A stretch of 64,000 nt of DNA from contig VBWE01000001.1 of assembly GCA_006218065.1 (NCBI GenBank), forward strand, positions 13,099 through 77,098. Reading direction: 5' to 3'. Source of the DNA: Bacteroidota bacterium. Lineage in GTDB: Bacteria > Bacteroidota > Bacteroidia > Palsa-965. How positions within the stretch are numbered: position 1 is the first letter of the stretch; each line of letters begins with the position of its first letter. Below the pieces are notes generated by a model, which saw only the letters and a list, made by a program, of their open reading frames with translations, did not search any database and was not told where the DNA came from. This document shows positions 8,206 to 17,036 of the stretch, one piece after another. The translations under genes were made by a program, and so were the position numbers.

Positions 8206-10017
8206 ATGCAAAACATCCGAAATATCGCGATCATCGCGCACGTCGACCATGGTAAAACCACGCTGGTTGACAAAATGCTTTTACAGGGCAAGCTTTTCCG
8301 GGAAAACCAGGAAACCGGCGAGCTCATTCTCGATAATAACGACCTGGAACGCGAACGCGGGATCACCATCCTCGCCAAGAACGTTTCGGTGAATTACAAG
8401 GGAACAAAAATCAATATCATCGATACACCGGGCCACGCGGATTTCGGCGGGGAGGTGGAACGTGTGCTGAACATGGCCGACGGCGTACTGCTCCTGGTAG
8501 ACGCTTTCGAAGGACCGATGCCGCAAACGCGCTTCGTGCTGCAGAAAGCGCTTCAGCAGGGAAAGCGGGCTGTGCTCGTGATCAATAAGGTGGACAAGCC
8601 GAACTGCCGCCCGGATGAAGTGCACGATCATGTTTTCGATCTGTTCTTCAACCTCGACGCGACCGAAGAGCAACTCAACTTTCCGACCGTGTACGGATCA
8701 TCGAAACACGGCTGGATGGGTCCGGACTGGAAAACGCCGACGAACGACATCAGCTTCCTGCTCGATACGATTCTCGATTATATCCCGGATGCTCCCGGGT
8801 ATGAAGGTACTTTGCAGTTGCAGGTTACTTCGCTCGATTACTCTTCCTACATCGGCCGTATCGCCGTGGGTCGCGTTTACCGCGGAAGCATCCGCGAAAA
8901 CATGCCGTTCACCCTGGTGAAGCGCGACGGCACACTGGTAAAAGGCCGCACGAAAGAAGTTTTTGTTTTCGAAGGTCTCGGCAAAAAGAAAGTGGAAAGT
9001 GTTTCCGCCGGCGAAATTGCAGCCGTAACCGGCATTGAAGGATTCGATATCGGCGACACGATCGCTGATTTCGAAAATCCCGAAGGGCTGGCGCCGATCT
9101 CGGTCGATGAGCCTACGATGAGTATGCTCTTTACCATCAACAATTCGCCTTTCTTCGGCAAAGAAGGAAAATTCGTGACCTCCCGCCACCTGCGCGATCG
9201 TCTTTTCAAAGAGCTGGAGAAAAACCTGGCGCTCCGCGTGGAAGAAACCGGCTCGCCTGATTCGTACCTCGTTTACGGCCGCGGCATCCTGCACCTGTCC
9301 ATCCTGATCGAAACCATGCGCCGTGAAGGATACGAACTGCAGGTCGGCCAGCCGCAGGTTATCATCAAAGAGATCGACGGCGTTAAACACGAGCCGGTAG
9401 AAGTACTGAGTATCGACACGCCGGAAGAAACTTCGGGCAAGGTGATCGAACTGGTCAGCCAGCGCAAAGCCGAAATGCTTGTGATGGAACCGAAAGGCGA
9501 CCTGATTCACATGGAATTCGAAATACCGGCCCGCGGACTGATCGGGCTGCGTAATAATATTCTTACCGCAACGCAGGGCGAAGCGATCATGGCGCACCGC
9601 TTCAAAGCATTCGAGCCCTGGAAAGGTGTCATCCCGCAGCGTATCGCCGGCGTACTCATCGCCAAGGAAAAAGGAATCGCCGTTGCTTACTCGATCGACA
9701 AACTCCAGGACCGCGGACATTTCTTCGTTCCGCCCGGCGCCGAAGTTTACGGCGGACAGGTGATCGGCGAACATATCCGGCCCGACGATCTCGTGGTGAA
9801 CCTGGTTACCGAGAAAAAACTCACGAACATGCGCGCATCGGGCAGCGACGTTAAAACGGCGATTGCTCCGCCGCGCAAGTTCTCACTCGAAGAAGCGATG
9901 GAATATATCCAGGCCGACGAGTACGTGGAAGTTACCCCGCTCTCCATCCGCCTGCGCAAAGTGTACCTCGATTCGAACGAACGCGACCGGAATAAGAAGA
10001 AGGCGGCGGCGGAGTAG
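8206..10017 (+). CDS. typA: Ribosome-associated GTPase TypA/BipA
   Basis: 603 aa, the usual family length, starting at [19 protein letters not shown] 19 nt after a -7 element. An in-frame ATG 49 codons upstream is ignored because it precedes the promoter. Visible GTPase motifs are G1 AHVDHGKT (11-18), the switch I region ERGITI, G3 DTPGHADF and G4 NKVDKP. Translational-GTPase domains II-V and the TypA-specific C-terminal domain follow. TypA acts on ribosome assembly and stress adaptation. The gene stands alone, bounded by a hairpin and a tandem repeat. Confidence 0.97.
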   Translation: MQNIRNIAIIAHVDHGKTTLVDKMLLQGKLFRENQETGELILDNNDLERERGITILAKNVSVNYKGTKINIIDTPGHADFGGEVERVLNMADGVLLLVDAFEGPMPQTRFVLQKALQQGKRAVLVINKVDKPNCRPDEVHDHVFDLFFNLDATEEQLNFPTVYGSSKHGWMGPDWKTPTNDISFLLDTILDYIPDAPGYEGTLQLQVTSLDYSSYIGRIAVGRVYRGSIRENMPFTLVKRDGTLVKGRTKEVFVFEGLGKKKVESVSAGEIAAVTGIEGFDIGDTIADFENPEGLAPISVDEPTMSMLFTINNSPFFGKEGKFVTSRHLRDRLFKELEKNLALRVEETGSPDSYLVYGRGILHLSILIETMRREGYELQVGQPQVIIKEIDGVKHEPVEVLSIDTPEETSGKVIELVSQRKAEMLVMEPKGDLIHMEFEIPARGLIGLRNNILTATQGEAIMAHRFKAFEPWKGVIPQRIAGVLIAKEKGIAVAYSIDKLQDRGHFFVPPGAEVYGGQVIGEHIRPDDLVVNLVTEKKLTNMRASGSDVKTAIAPPRKFSLEEAMEYIQADEYVEVTPLSIRLRKVYLDSNERDRNKKKAAAE

Positions 10018-10033
10018 GTATTACGTCATACTT

Positions 10034-10190
10034 CGACTACCGCTCAGTATGACGAGTTAATGGAAGCATTCGGTGCGACTACCGCTCAGTATGACAAGTT
10101 AATGGAAGCATTCGGTGCGACTACCGCTCAGTATGACAAGTTAACGGAAGCATTCGGTGCGACTGCCGTTCAGATGACGAGTTAATGGAA
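10034..10190. repeat. Four tandem copies of a 42-bp unit
   Basis: CGACTACCGCTCAGTATGAC followed by AAGTTAATGGAAGCATTCGG recurs with starts at 10034, 10076, 10118 and 10160, an exact 42-bp period. The last copy is degenerate. The core is a diverged form of one arm of the family 1 REP-like repeat (CGACT..CGCTCAG..TGAC). The units touch each other with no unique spacers, so this is not a CRISPR array. Confidence 0.9.
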
Positions 10191-10240
10191 ATACTCATAT
10201 AGCAACGATAAAGCGGTTTCATCAGAAACCCAGGCAATAA

Positions 10241-10275
10241 AAAAGAGGTCCCGGAATCCGGGACCTCTTTTTTTG
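10241..10275. terminator. Bidirectional Rho-independent terminator
   Basis: AAAAGAGGTCCCGG / CCGGGACCTCTTTT with a short loop and T-runs on both strands lies between the convergent typA and lipoprotein genes. Confidence 0.88.
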
Positions 10276-10285
10276 ACGGTATGTT

Positions 10286-10846
10286 TTACGATTTCGGTTC
10301 GGCGGCGGGCTTCGGGTTGTTGCGAAGGGTTTTGGCCGATTCCATCATCTTCTTGATATGATCTTCCAGGAATTCGTTTTCCGGGTCGTTGATGTCGCGG
10401 ATAACATACTTCTCGGTACCGATTTTGATGACCTGGTAGAAATGGTTGCGTTTTACCTCTTCACCGAACTTGGTGACGTAAACCAGCAACGAATCCGATT
10501 CGGTAGTATAGGTGCATTCACCGGCATCGGTTGCGGCCAGGAGTTCCTTCTGCATTTTAAGGTTGGTGCTTTCTTCATCGCCCACGTTAATATTGAGCTG
10601 GAATGTTTTGCCGATGCGGATGGAAACGCCACCCCAGCTTTCTCCTTCCGAAACTTCCAGTTTGCCCATGTTGGCGGTAGAATCGGGAATATTGATTTTT
10701 AAAGGAAATCCGTAAGGCGTGAGATCAAGGGCCATCATGCCGGCCGGAATTGTTTCATCGACCTGTTCGGTGCCTTTTTTATCACCGCATGCATTAAAAA
10801 GCACCGGCATACCTGCGACAGCAAGGAGAAGGAGAATTTTTTTCAT
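10286..10846 (-). CDS. Small lipoprotein of unknown function
   Basis: 186 aa from MKKILLLLAVAGMPVLFNAC, with the lipidated Cys at 20; the reading 19 codons upstream has no signal. The mature part is predicted beta-rich with an acidic start (DKKGTEQVDET) and a basic, proline-containing end (NNPKPAAEPKS). No family is recognised. The 137 bp upstream contain no other gene. Confidence 0.75.
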   Translation of the reverse strand: MKKILLLLAVAGMPVLFNACGDKKGTEQVDETIPAGMMALDLTPYGFPLKINIPDSTANMGKLEVSEGESWGGVSIRIGKTFQLNINVGDEESTNLKMQKELLAATDAGECTYTTESDSLLVYVTKFGEEVKRNHFYQVIKIGTEKYVIRDINDPENEFLEDHIKKMMESAKTLRNNPKPAAEPKS

Positions 10847-11040
10847 GTCTTGTTTTGATTTAGCGTTTTCCGTGTTCAGCGTGTATCTGTAACAGCTTTT
10901 CAAAGATACAATATCCGGACAATTGATAAATACGGATGAGTCGGGAACGCTAACGGGAATTTATCGCGGGTAAAAATTGTGTGAAGGAGACCGGGGCAGG
11001 AGAAAGAGATAAAGCAGATGAATCGTTATAAAAACAAAAG

Positions 11041-11060
11041 TCCCTCGGTAAACCGAGGGA
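11041..11060 (-). terminator. Terminator of the 38-aa H1-like gene
   Basis: TCCCTCGGTAAACCGAGGGA is a perfect hairpin 8 nt beyond the stop codon of the minus-strand gene and is followed on that strand by ACTTTTGTTTTT. Confidence 0.85.
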
Positions 11061-11067
11061 CCATTTG

Positions 11068-11184
11068 TTACTTCTTCTTGGCAGCCTTCTTTTTCGGTGC
11101 TGCTTTCTTTGCGGCCTTCTTGGCCGGTTTTTTGGCTGCTGCCTTCTTCTTAGGAGCTGCCTTCTTTGCTGCTTTCTTTGCCAT
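11068..11184 (-). CDS. Tiny lysine/alanine-rich histone H1-like protein (38 aa)
   Basis: Reading the minus strand from the ATG at 11184 gives MAKKAAKKAAPKKKAAAKKP and 18 more residues of the same kind, ending KKAAKKK before TAA. About half the residues are Lys; the rest are Ala and Pro. This composition matches histone H1 C-terminal-tail-like DNA-compacting proteins of bacteria. A Rho-independent terminator follows immediately, which supports a real gene; the opposite strand only gives a Phe/Ala-rich shadow frame. The same MAKKA-KKAA start recurs in the long gene after ileS at the end of the window. DNA binding is inferred from composition. Confidence 0.75.
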   Translation of the reverse strand: MAKKAAKKAAPKKKAAAKKPAKKAAKKAAPKKKAAKKK

Positions 11185-11584
11185 GGTTTTTGGTTTTGAA
11201 AAATTTATATTGAACACGAAGTAAGAAAAAATCATTATGCAAAACAAAATTCGGCATGATTATTTTTTCAACACGCCTATGTTGATATCGTTAATAAGTC
11301 TCTGAAGTGTTCCGGATGAAATTGCTGTTGTGATTTTTTTCTGCGCAATTTTTTTCCGCGCAATTTTTTTTGAATCGTCTGCACATATTGATTTTACAGG
11401 TGTTACAGCGTGTCGTGATTTTTTTTTGAAAACGCACGTCGTGTTTTTCCGAATTTATTTTTCGCCCGGATTGTGTCGCCCGATATCGCTTTTACGTCCC
11501 AAAAAATAATTTCCGGAGGTGGTGATTTTTTTCTGCTTCGGGGCGATTATTCGTTGTTTTTGAGAAAAACGCGCGTCCGGCAAT
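11185..11584. other. 400-bp gene-free T-tract region
   Basis: No convincing gene. On the + strand it is rich in T-runs of 6-9; two and a half copies of a 15-bp unit (TTTTTTTCYGCGCAA) lie at 11334-11371, and further T-runs are near 11420 and 11530. It is the upstream region of the 38-aa H1-like gene and the downstream region of the methyltransferase gene. Confidence 0.6.
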
Positions 11585-12799
11585 TCATTTCGCACGACAC
11601 AAACGCGCCATATAAAATCCGTCGCCGGCATGTTGAATCAGTCCTGCGCGTTTCTCTTCTTCGAGTGTCCACACTTCTGCGTGACGCTGAACAAAAGCAC
11701 GAATACGCTCTTCTCCTTCGGATGAAAAAACGCTGCACACCGCGTAAACCATTTTTCCGCCTGGCTTCACCATGGCCGAATAACGTTCGAGCAGGTCATC
11801 CTGCTGCTGCTGCAGGTGCACGATATCTTCTTCCTCCAGTCTCCAGCGGATATCCGGGTTACGCCGCAGCACCCCGGTTCCCGAACAGGGCGCGTCGATC
11901 AGCAGGCGGTCGGCGGTAGCGGCGAGGCGCTTGATCACTTTTCCCGAATCGATATGTTTTGCTTCCACGATACCTGCACCCGCTCTTTTCGCCCGGATGC
12001 GTAATTCCTCGAGCTTGCTTTCCGAAACATCGAGCGCCAGCAGTCGTCCTTTATTCTTCATGAAGGTGGCGAGATGCATCGTTTTACCTCCCGCTCCCGC
12101 ACATGCATCGATTACCCGCATACCGGGTTCGGCTTCGACAAAAGGAGCGACGAGCTGGGAAGAAAGATCCTGCACTTCAAACAGTCCTTCCTTAAATGCT
12201 TTTGAACGGAATACATTTCCGCCTTTCATCAGCAGCGCATCCCAGCCGTCGGGAGTATCTTCCGCCATAAATCCTTCGTCGCGCATCCGCAGGTAAAGAT
12301 CGGGCTTGGTAACCCGGAGCGTGTTCACGCGGATGAAAAGCGGGGCCGGTTTGTTCGATGCTTCGAGTATCGCCGTCCAGTTCTCTCCCGTTTCTTTTTC
12401 ACCGCGCCGGTCGAGCCAGTCGGGAATGGAATGCCAGATCGCACGGATCTTCTTATACTGCTCCAGCTTGTCTTCGATCCGTTTTACATTCACGCGTTCG
12501 AATACGCCTTCGGCCGGAAGATTGTAATGCTTATAAAGGAGCCAGGTCCCGAACAGTTGCCAGAAAATCGTTTTGTCGATCCGGTCGCCGGTTCCCGCAG
12601 CGGTCGCCAGTAATCTCCAGCGCCTGATCATATCGTAAAACACATCCGCCACCCAGGCGCGATCCCTTTCCATCCAGGAACGATTTTTCTTCATCACGAA
12701 CTGCAGGGCGCGGTCGGCGGGAATATTTTTCACCAGCGTAGCTTCGAAAGCATCGTAAATGGCATCGAGCTGCGGGCGTCTTTTATAAAAGTCGAACAT
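11585..12799 (-). CDS. rRNA cytosine-C5 methyltransferase (RsmB/NOP family)
   Basis: 404 aa. The N-terminal ~140 residues are helical. A RsmB-type fold follows, with the SAM motif DACAGAGGKT (231-240), motif IV DAPCSGTGVLRRNPD (Cys305) and motif VI AVCSVFSSEGE (Cys355). These are the two cysteines needed for release and catalysis. It should methylate C5 of a cytosine in 16S rRNA (RsmB C967-like), although the exact site cannot be told from sequence. The -7 element TACCTTTG (12811-12804) is only 4 nt before the ATG, so the mRNA is predicted to be leaderless. Confidence 0.92.
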   Translation of the reverse strand: MFDFYKRRPQLDAIYDAFEATLVKNIPADRALQFVMKKNRSWMERDRAWVADVFYDMIRRWRLLATAAGTGDRIDKTIFWQLFGTWLLYKHYNLPAEGVFERVNVKRIEDKLEQYKKIRAIWHSIPDWLDRRGEKETGENWTAILEASNKPAPLFIRVNTLRVTKPDLYLRMRDEGFMAEDTPDGWDALLMKGGNVFRSKAFKEGLFEVQDLSSQLVAPFVEAEPGMRVIDACAGAGGKTMHLATFMKNKGRLLALDVSESKLEELRIRAKRAGAGIVEAKHIDSGKVIKRLAATADRLLIDAPCSGTGVLRRNPDIRWRLEEEDIVHLQQQQDDLLERYSAMVKPGGKMVYAVCSVFSSEGEERIRAFVQRHAEVWTLEEEKRAGLIQHAGDGFYMARLCRAK

Positions 12800-12803
12800 C
12801 GGG

Positions 12804-12811
12804 CAAAGGTA
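12804..12811 (-). promoter_or_regulatory. -7 element of the rRNA methyltransferase gene
   Basis: On the minus strand TACCTTTG is followed by CCCG and then the ATG, which predicts a leaderless transcript. Confidence 0.6.
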
Positions 12812-12814
12812 GGT

Positions 12815-12891
12815 TCATTTTCGATTGGCGATTGGCGATTGGCGATTTCGCAATGATCTCTGCACCGGGTTGCACAAATCGGCAACCGGAG
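12815..12891. repeat. Quasi-palindrome with triple GATTGGC word
   Basis: Three perfect tandem copies of GATTGGC (12823-12843) begin a left arm that pairs imperfectly with the right part (TTGCACAAATCGGCAACCGG) around a ~25-nt loop. It lies between the divergent methyltransferase and symporter promoters. It is the same type of structure as at 6996 and 40972. Confidence 0.65.
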
Positions 12892-12918
12892 TTGGTTTTC
12901 CCTTCTTTACTATTTTTG
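12892..12918 (+). promoter_or_regulatory. Promoter of the symporter gene (predicted leaderless)
   Basis: TTG at 12892, a 16-nt spacer and TATTTTTG at 12911-12918, then five nt to the ATG at 12924. Spacer and start distance are identical to the HAD promoter. Confidence 0.65.
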
Positions 12919-12923
12919 GCTTC

Positions 12924-14306
12924 ATGCTGCTTGGCTTTGTCGTCGGATATTTAATCCTGAACCTGCTTGCCGGTTTATATGCTTCGCGCCGGGTGAAAAA
13001 ATCGGACGACTTTATCCTTGCAGGGCGCAAACTTCCGCTTCTGCTTGCTACCACAACCGTATTCGCCACCTGGTTCGGATCGGAGACGGTGATGGGCGCT
13101 TCGGCGGAAATGGCCGAACACGGTTTGCGGGGCGTGATCGAAGATCCTTTCGGCGCGTCGTTATGTCTTTTGCTCGTCGGTGTTTTTTTTGCGCGGAAGC
13201 TTTACCGGATGAACCTGCTCACCTTCGGCGACTTTTATAAAATATGTTTCGGACGTAAAGCGGAACTGTTCGCCGGGATCAGCCTGGTGGTTTCATACAT
13301 CGGCTGGATCGCTGCGCAGATGGTGGCCATGGGCCTGGTGATTCACACCTTCCTGCCGGAAATCAATATCCAGCTGGCCATTATCGTGTCGTCGCTCTGC
13401 GTAGTCGGTTATACCTGGCTCGGCGGACTTTGGGCTGTGTCCATCACCGACTTCGTGCAAACAGTCCTTATAATAGTTGGACTGATCATCGTATTGATCA
13501 TCGTTTCCGACGCTGCCGGCGGAATCGGTCACGTGATCGAACAAACGCCGGCATCGTATTTCCGTTTTTTCCCGGATAACGATTGGACATCCTGGGTAGG
13601 TTGGTTTGCCGCTTGGATCACCATCGGGCTGGGATCGATTCCGCAGCAGGATGTTTTCCAGCGCGTGATGGCTTCCGATTCTGAAAAAACGGCGGTGCGT
13701 TCGTCTTTAATCGCTGCGGGGATGTATCTCACCGTCGCCATGATCCCGCTATTGCTGGCGCTTTGTGCCCGGCAACTTATTGCTGCACCGGGCGACAGTC
13801 AATTGCTGCTGACGGAACTCATCCGGCAGAAAACGGGGTTGTGGGTGCAGGTTTTGTTTTTCGGCGCATTGCTTTCGGCCATCATGAGTACGGCCAGCGG
13901 CGCGTTACTTGCACCTTCCGTGATTTTAAGCGAGAATATCGTGCGGCCCTTTCTTAAAATAAAAAACGACCGGGCCCTGCTCCGGCTCACGCGGTTCTGC
14001 ATCATTATTGTCGCCTGCATTGCCCTGGCGATGGCGCTCGTGCGCAAAGACATTTACGAACTCGTCGGCGAAGCGTCGGAAATCAGTCTCGTTTCTTTAT
14101 TTGTTCCGCTTTGTGCCGGACTTTTCCTGAAAAGCCGCAACGAAAAAGCGGCACTTGTATCCATGTTTTCCGGTTTTGCCGGCTGGATTATCGCCCGTTT
14201 TTTCGAAACGGAATTCCCGCCCATGCTCATTGGTACCGGGGCAAGTCTTGCAGGAATGATTTTGTTTTCGGTACTTTGCCGCCGGTCTGCCGCATCTGAC
14301 AACTGA
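12924..14306 (+). CDS. Sodium:solute symporter family protein
   Basis: 460 aa with about 12-13 membrane helices. The start MLLGFVVGYLILNLLAG is set by the promoter 5 nt upstream; upstream codons would translate through the repeat. Family marks are KSDDFILAGRKLPLLLATTTVFATWFGSETVMGAS near the start, GGLWAVSITDFVQ in the middle and ALLSAIMSTASGALLAPSVILSEN (TM8-like Na+ site). It belongs to the SSS family (PutP/PanF type), which couples Na+ entry to uptake of a small solute. The substrate cannot be assigned. The next gene starts 32 nt later and is probably cotranscribed. Confidence 0.88.
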   Translation: MLLGFVVGYLILNLLAGLYASRRVKKSDDFILAGRKLPLLLATTTVFATWFGSETVMGASAEMAEHGLRGVIEDPFGASLCLLLVGVFFARKLYRMNLLTFGDFYKICFGRKAELFAGISLVVSYIGWIAAQMVAMGLVIHTFLPEINIQLAIIVSSLCVVGYTWLGGLWAVSITDFVQTVLIIVGLIIVLIIVSDAAGGIGHVIEQTPASYFRFFPDNDWTSWVGWFAAWITIGLGSIPQQDVFQRVMASDSEKTAVRSSLIAAGMYLTVAMIPLLLALCARQLIAAPGDSQLLLTELIRQKTGLWVQVLFFGALLSAIMSTASGALLAPSVILSENIVRPFLKIKNDRALLRLTRFCIIIVACIALAMALVRKDIYELVGEASEISLVSLFVPLCAGLFLKSRNEKAALVSMFSGFAGWIIARFFETEFPPMLIGTGASLAGMILFSVLCRRSAASDN

Positions 14307-14338
14307 GCAGTCAACATGCAGGACGGACATTTTCCCGT

Positions 14339-15010
14339 ATGATCAAATATTTCATCGAAGAAGAGTGGTTTGGGATTGTTTTTCGCGACCCGGTAACTGC
14401 GCTCACAAACCTCCTCACTTTTATACTGACCTTGTGGTGTTTCCGGAAACTCAGGCGTGCCGAGTTGAACGAAATTGATTCCGGCTGGCGCTGGTTTTTC
14501 CTGTTTATGGGTATTTCTGCGCTGATGGCTATCGTCGTTCACGGGTTCTCTTATTATACCCCGGTGAAAGTACATGCCGGCATCTGGATATTCATGTGCC
14601 TGGTCCAGGGACTGGGCATTACGTTTGCGCAGCGTGCAACTGTACAACGGTATTTCAGTGAGCAGAACAAAAAAACCTGGCTTCTTGTTCCCGTTATCCA
14701 GTTTGCGGTTTTTGCAGCCCTGCTTGTAACTATCCAGAGCTACACGGTAACAAAAATTCATGTTGCAGTTGGACTTGTTCCGCTGATGGTCTGGTATACG
14801 ATCCAGCACTTTTCCGGGAATCCTTCCGGCGCAGGAATTGCTTCCGGAATTTTAGTGGCTTCGCTTACGGCTTTTATTCACGGGTTTAAACTGAGCTTCA
14901 GCGACTGGTTCAATTACAACGATATTTCGCATGTAGTGATTTGCATCGCACTCTGGCTGATGTGCAAAGGGGTTTTGCGCAAGAACCTGGCAACTGCGAC
15001 AGCGGAGTAA
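14339..15010 (+). CDS. Multi-pass membrane protein with conserved-looking histidines
   Basis: 223 aa with about seven hydrophobic helices. Histidines lie near helix ends (VVHGFSYY, KVHAGIW, KIHVAVG, FIHGFK) and the last helix starts NDISHVVICIALWLM. This arrangement recalls membrane hydrolases of the CREST type and an uncharacterised Bacteroidota family, but I cannot assign either with certainty. It follows the symporter by 32 nt in the same direction, so a shared transport or modification role is possible. Confidence 0.65.
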   Translation: MIKYFIEEEWFGIVFRDPVTALTNLLTFILTLWCFRKLRRAELNEIDSGWRWFFLFMGISALMAIVVHGFSYYTPVKVHAGIWIFMCLVQGLGITFAQRATVQRYFSEQNKKTWLLVPVIQFAVFAALLVTIQSYTVTKIHVAVGLVPLMVWYTIQHFSGNPSGAGIASGILVASLTAFIHGFKLSFSDWFNYNDISHVVICIALWLMCKGVLRKNLATATAE

Positions 15011-15026
15011 TCTTTCTCGCGGGTTT

Positions 15027-15419
15027 TCAATCCACAGGTACACGATCCTTCCCGTCGAAGTAAGGAGCCTGGACCGAGATCACCTTCATTGGTTTTTTCG
15101 AAGTGACTTTTACAGCATGCGGAGTTCCTTTGGGAATGAATATCACATCTCCTTTTTTCACCTGCAGGATTTTATCCCCGAGGATCATTTCACCGGCGCC
15201 TTCGAGTATATAAACATGTTCGGCGTGATGAACGTGCTTATGTTTTTTGACCTCCTTCTTTATAACGATAGCAAAACTGCTCACCAGCGAATCGCTGTAA
15301 AGCGCCCGGACATAATTGCCTTCGATGCCGGCCGGGACTTTCAGGGTATCCAGGAATTGCTGTTGCGCCGGCAGAGCCGATGACAGGAGCAGGAAAATAA
15401 GCGGGAGCAATGATCTCAT
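15027..15419 (-). CDS. Secreted single-domain cupin
   Basis: 130 aa with a signal peptide ending ALPAQQ. The cupin motif 1 is HKHVHHAEHVYILEGAGEM (His60, His62, Glu67), and motif 2 is GDVIFIPKGTPHAV (His101), so a metal site is likely. The activity is unknown. Its ATG overlaps the stop codon of the upstream helical-repeat gene by 4 nt, which shows translational coupling with it. Confidence 0.82.
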   Translation of the reverse strand: MRSLLPLIFLLLSSALPAQQQFLDTLKVPAGIEGNYVRALYSDSLVSSFAIVIKKEVKKHKHVHHAEHVYILEGAGEMILGDKILQVKKGDVIFIPKGTPHAVKVTSKKPMKVISVQAPYFDGKDRVPVD

Positions 15420-16888
15420 TTGTGTTTTTTTGATTTGTTGTTCTCTTTCAGTATGTCCAGGAGCGGCTTTCCTGTCGCTTTGCTTCGCGCATACGAAACC
15501 AGGTCGAATTTATGGATGTAGTTTTCTTTCATTTTGACATCGCGCGACAGCAGGGCCAGTTCTTTTTCCAGTTCACCGAATGCTTTCCGTTTATCCGCAC
15601 GGTCGGGCAGTTCGCGGAAGAACGAAACGACCGCTTTTTCAAAATTATCCATTTTCCCGTCCCGCACGAAACGATCGCAGATCCTGTCGAGCAGGTCTTC
15701 GTGACCGAGTTCGTAATGGACGAATAAATTGAACAGCCGGCCGGCCCTGGTAATATCCGGGCGGATGCCTTCGAGTTTCTTATTCAGCAGGCGGTTCAGG
15801 TAACGCAGGGCCGCGCGGAATTCGCCGAGCATAAAATGCAGCACAAAAGCATCGAGCAGGAAAAGCATCTGGTACACGGGACTGGTCAGTCCCTGGTCCA
15901 CCAGTTGTATCGCTTCGGTCAGCGCTTCGCGGGCGGCGGGAATATCGCACAGGCGGCGGTAAATATTCTGCTCCACGTTGATCACACGTTCGCGGATACG
16001 CATGTTCTTTTCTTTCGAACGCGTGTCGATGGCGCGCAGCTTCGTCGCATTTTCAAGTGCCGCATCGAATGTTCCGCGGTCGACCAGGAGTACGTTCAGG
16101 TTATTCAGCAAAGCGATATACTGGTTGGGCATGGCCTGCTGCAGGCGCGGATGTTTCGTGAACAATTTCGCCATGCCGGTAAGTGTCCGGAAAGCCGCTT
16201 CGCTTTTGCCCGCGGAAAACTGCCTTGCGCTGAGCACCTGCCCGTAAATAATTTTTCCCTGCAGCGATTTCAGTTTACCGGCCGGGTATTGTTCAATTTT
16301 TTCGAGAATGCTGTCGTTCTTTTTATCCAGCCAGTGTTTCTTCAGGCTGAGAAAACTTTCGTACGACATTTTCTGCAGGCTCAGCATCTGCTGCATTTCT
16401 TCGAGCAGGTCCATCTGCTCGCGGAAAGCCGGGCCATATCGTGCAGAGAGTTTCCGCGTATCCTGCCGGGCATGAAGCAGGCGAAGCTCGCGCACAAGTA
16501 ATTCGATTCTTAACTGCGGGCGGATATGCGGACCGGAAAGCCGGGTCAGCCGCCTGAGCAGAAGCCCGCACTGGTCGGGCAGTTTTTTTTCGAAGAGTAT
16601 ATCTATTTCCGCGATGCCTTCCGCCAGTCGTGTTTCCGCCGACCGACCGGCGTGATAAAGGCGCAGTGCTTTGAGCACCTGCCCGTAAAGCAGGTGACGG
16701 GTTACCGCCAGTTTCGCCGCTGATTTTTTTTGGCTGGCTGGCTGTTCATTTTTATTCGCATCAAGGTACACCGCATACAACTGTCGGTAATTTTCTCCGC
16801 CCACACCCGGCCGCTCCAGGAAAAGCCGGACATATCTTTTTTCCTGCCGGTCGAGTGTTTTCAGCAAAATGGCAAGCTTATCTTGCAT
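15416..16888 (-). CDS. Helical-repeat (TPR-like) cytoplasmic protein, paralogue 1
   Basis: 490 aa, no signal peptide, almost wholly alpha-helical. It starts with the family hallmark LLKTLDRQEKRYVRLFLE and ends with repeats such as LGEFRAALRYLNRLLN and ARLFNLFVHYELGHEDLLD-like segments. The gene at 56934-58394 is its paralogue: EKRY-RL at the N-terminus, FR--L-WLNR-LN and LNL--H-EL-H-DLLE near the C-terminus are shared in the same order. It is divergent from the secreted C10 protease gene with 139 bp between them and overlaps the cupin gene downstream. A regulatory or adaptor role is only inferred from the context. Confidence 0.8.
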   Translation of the reverse strand: MQDKLAILLKTLDRQEKRYVRLFLERPGVGGENYRQLYAVYLDANKNEQPASQKKSAAKLAVTRHLLYGQVLKALRLYHAGRSAETRLAEGIAEIDILFEKKLPDQCGLLLRRLTRLSGPHIRPQLRIELLVRELRLLHARQDTRKLSARYGPAFREQMDLLEEMQQMLSLQKMSYESFLSLKKHWLDKKNDSILEKIEQYPAGKLKSLQGKIIYGQVLSARQFSAGKSEAAFRTLTGMAKLFTKHPRLQQAMPNQYIALLNNLNVLLVDRGTFDAALENATKLRAIDTRSKEKNMRIRERVINVEQNIYRRLCDIPAAREALTEAIQLVDQGLTSPVYQMLFLLDAFVLHFMLGEFRAALRYLNRLLNKKLEGIRPDITRAGRLFNLFVHYELGHEDLLDRICDRFVRDGKMDNFEKAVVSFFRELPDRADKRKAFGELEKELALLSRDVKMKENYIHKFDLVSYARSKATGKPLLDILKENNKSKKHK

Positions 16889-16970
16889 AGTTGGATTTTA
16901 AATATTTTTCTGAATAAATTCTGTATTTATAGGTATTTAATTGCCATAATGCCATTCAGGATATTAAATA

Positions 16971-16982
16971 TACCTGATTTTT
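16971..16982 (-). promoter_or_regulatory. Shared 12-bp motif upstream of helical-repeat paralogue 1
   Basis: AAAAATCAGGTA on the minus strand ends exactly 82 nt before the ATG of paralogue 1. The same 12-mer stands exactly 82 nt before the ATG of paralogue 2. It is also 27 nt upstream of the -7 element of the divergent protease gene. Confidence 0.55.
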
Positions 16983-17009
16983 CTTATTTAATACGGTATG
17001 CTGAACCTT

Positions 17010-17017
17010 TAGTTTTG
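17010..17017 (+). promoter_or_regulatory. -7 element of the C10 protease gene
   Basis: TAGTTTTG matches TAnnTTTG and ends 19 nt before the ATG at 17037, which favours that start over the ATG at 17028. Confidence 0.55.
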
Positions 17018-17036
17018 ATTTCATAAAATGATCGCC

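Noticed and set aside
8698-9774. 358-codon open frame on the minus strand
   Set aside because: Antisense to typA, whose GTPase motifs are unambiguous.
10034-10190. CRISPR array
   Set aside because: The units are contiguous 42-bp tandem copies without unique spacers and there are no cas genes.
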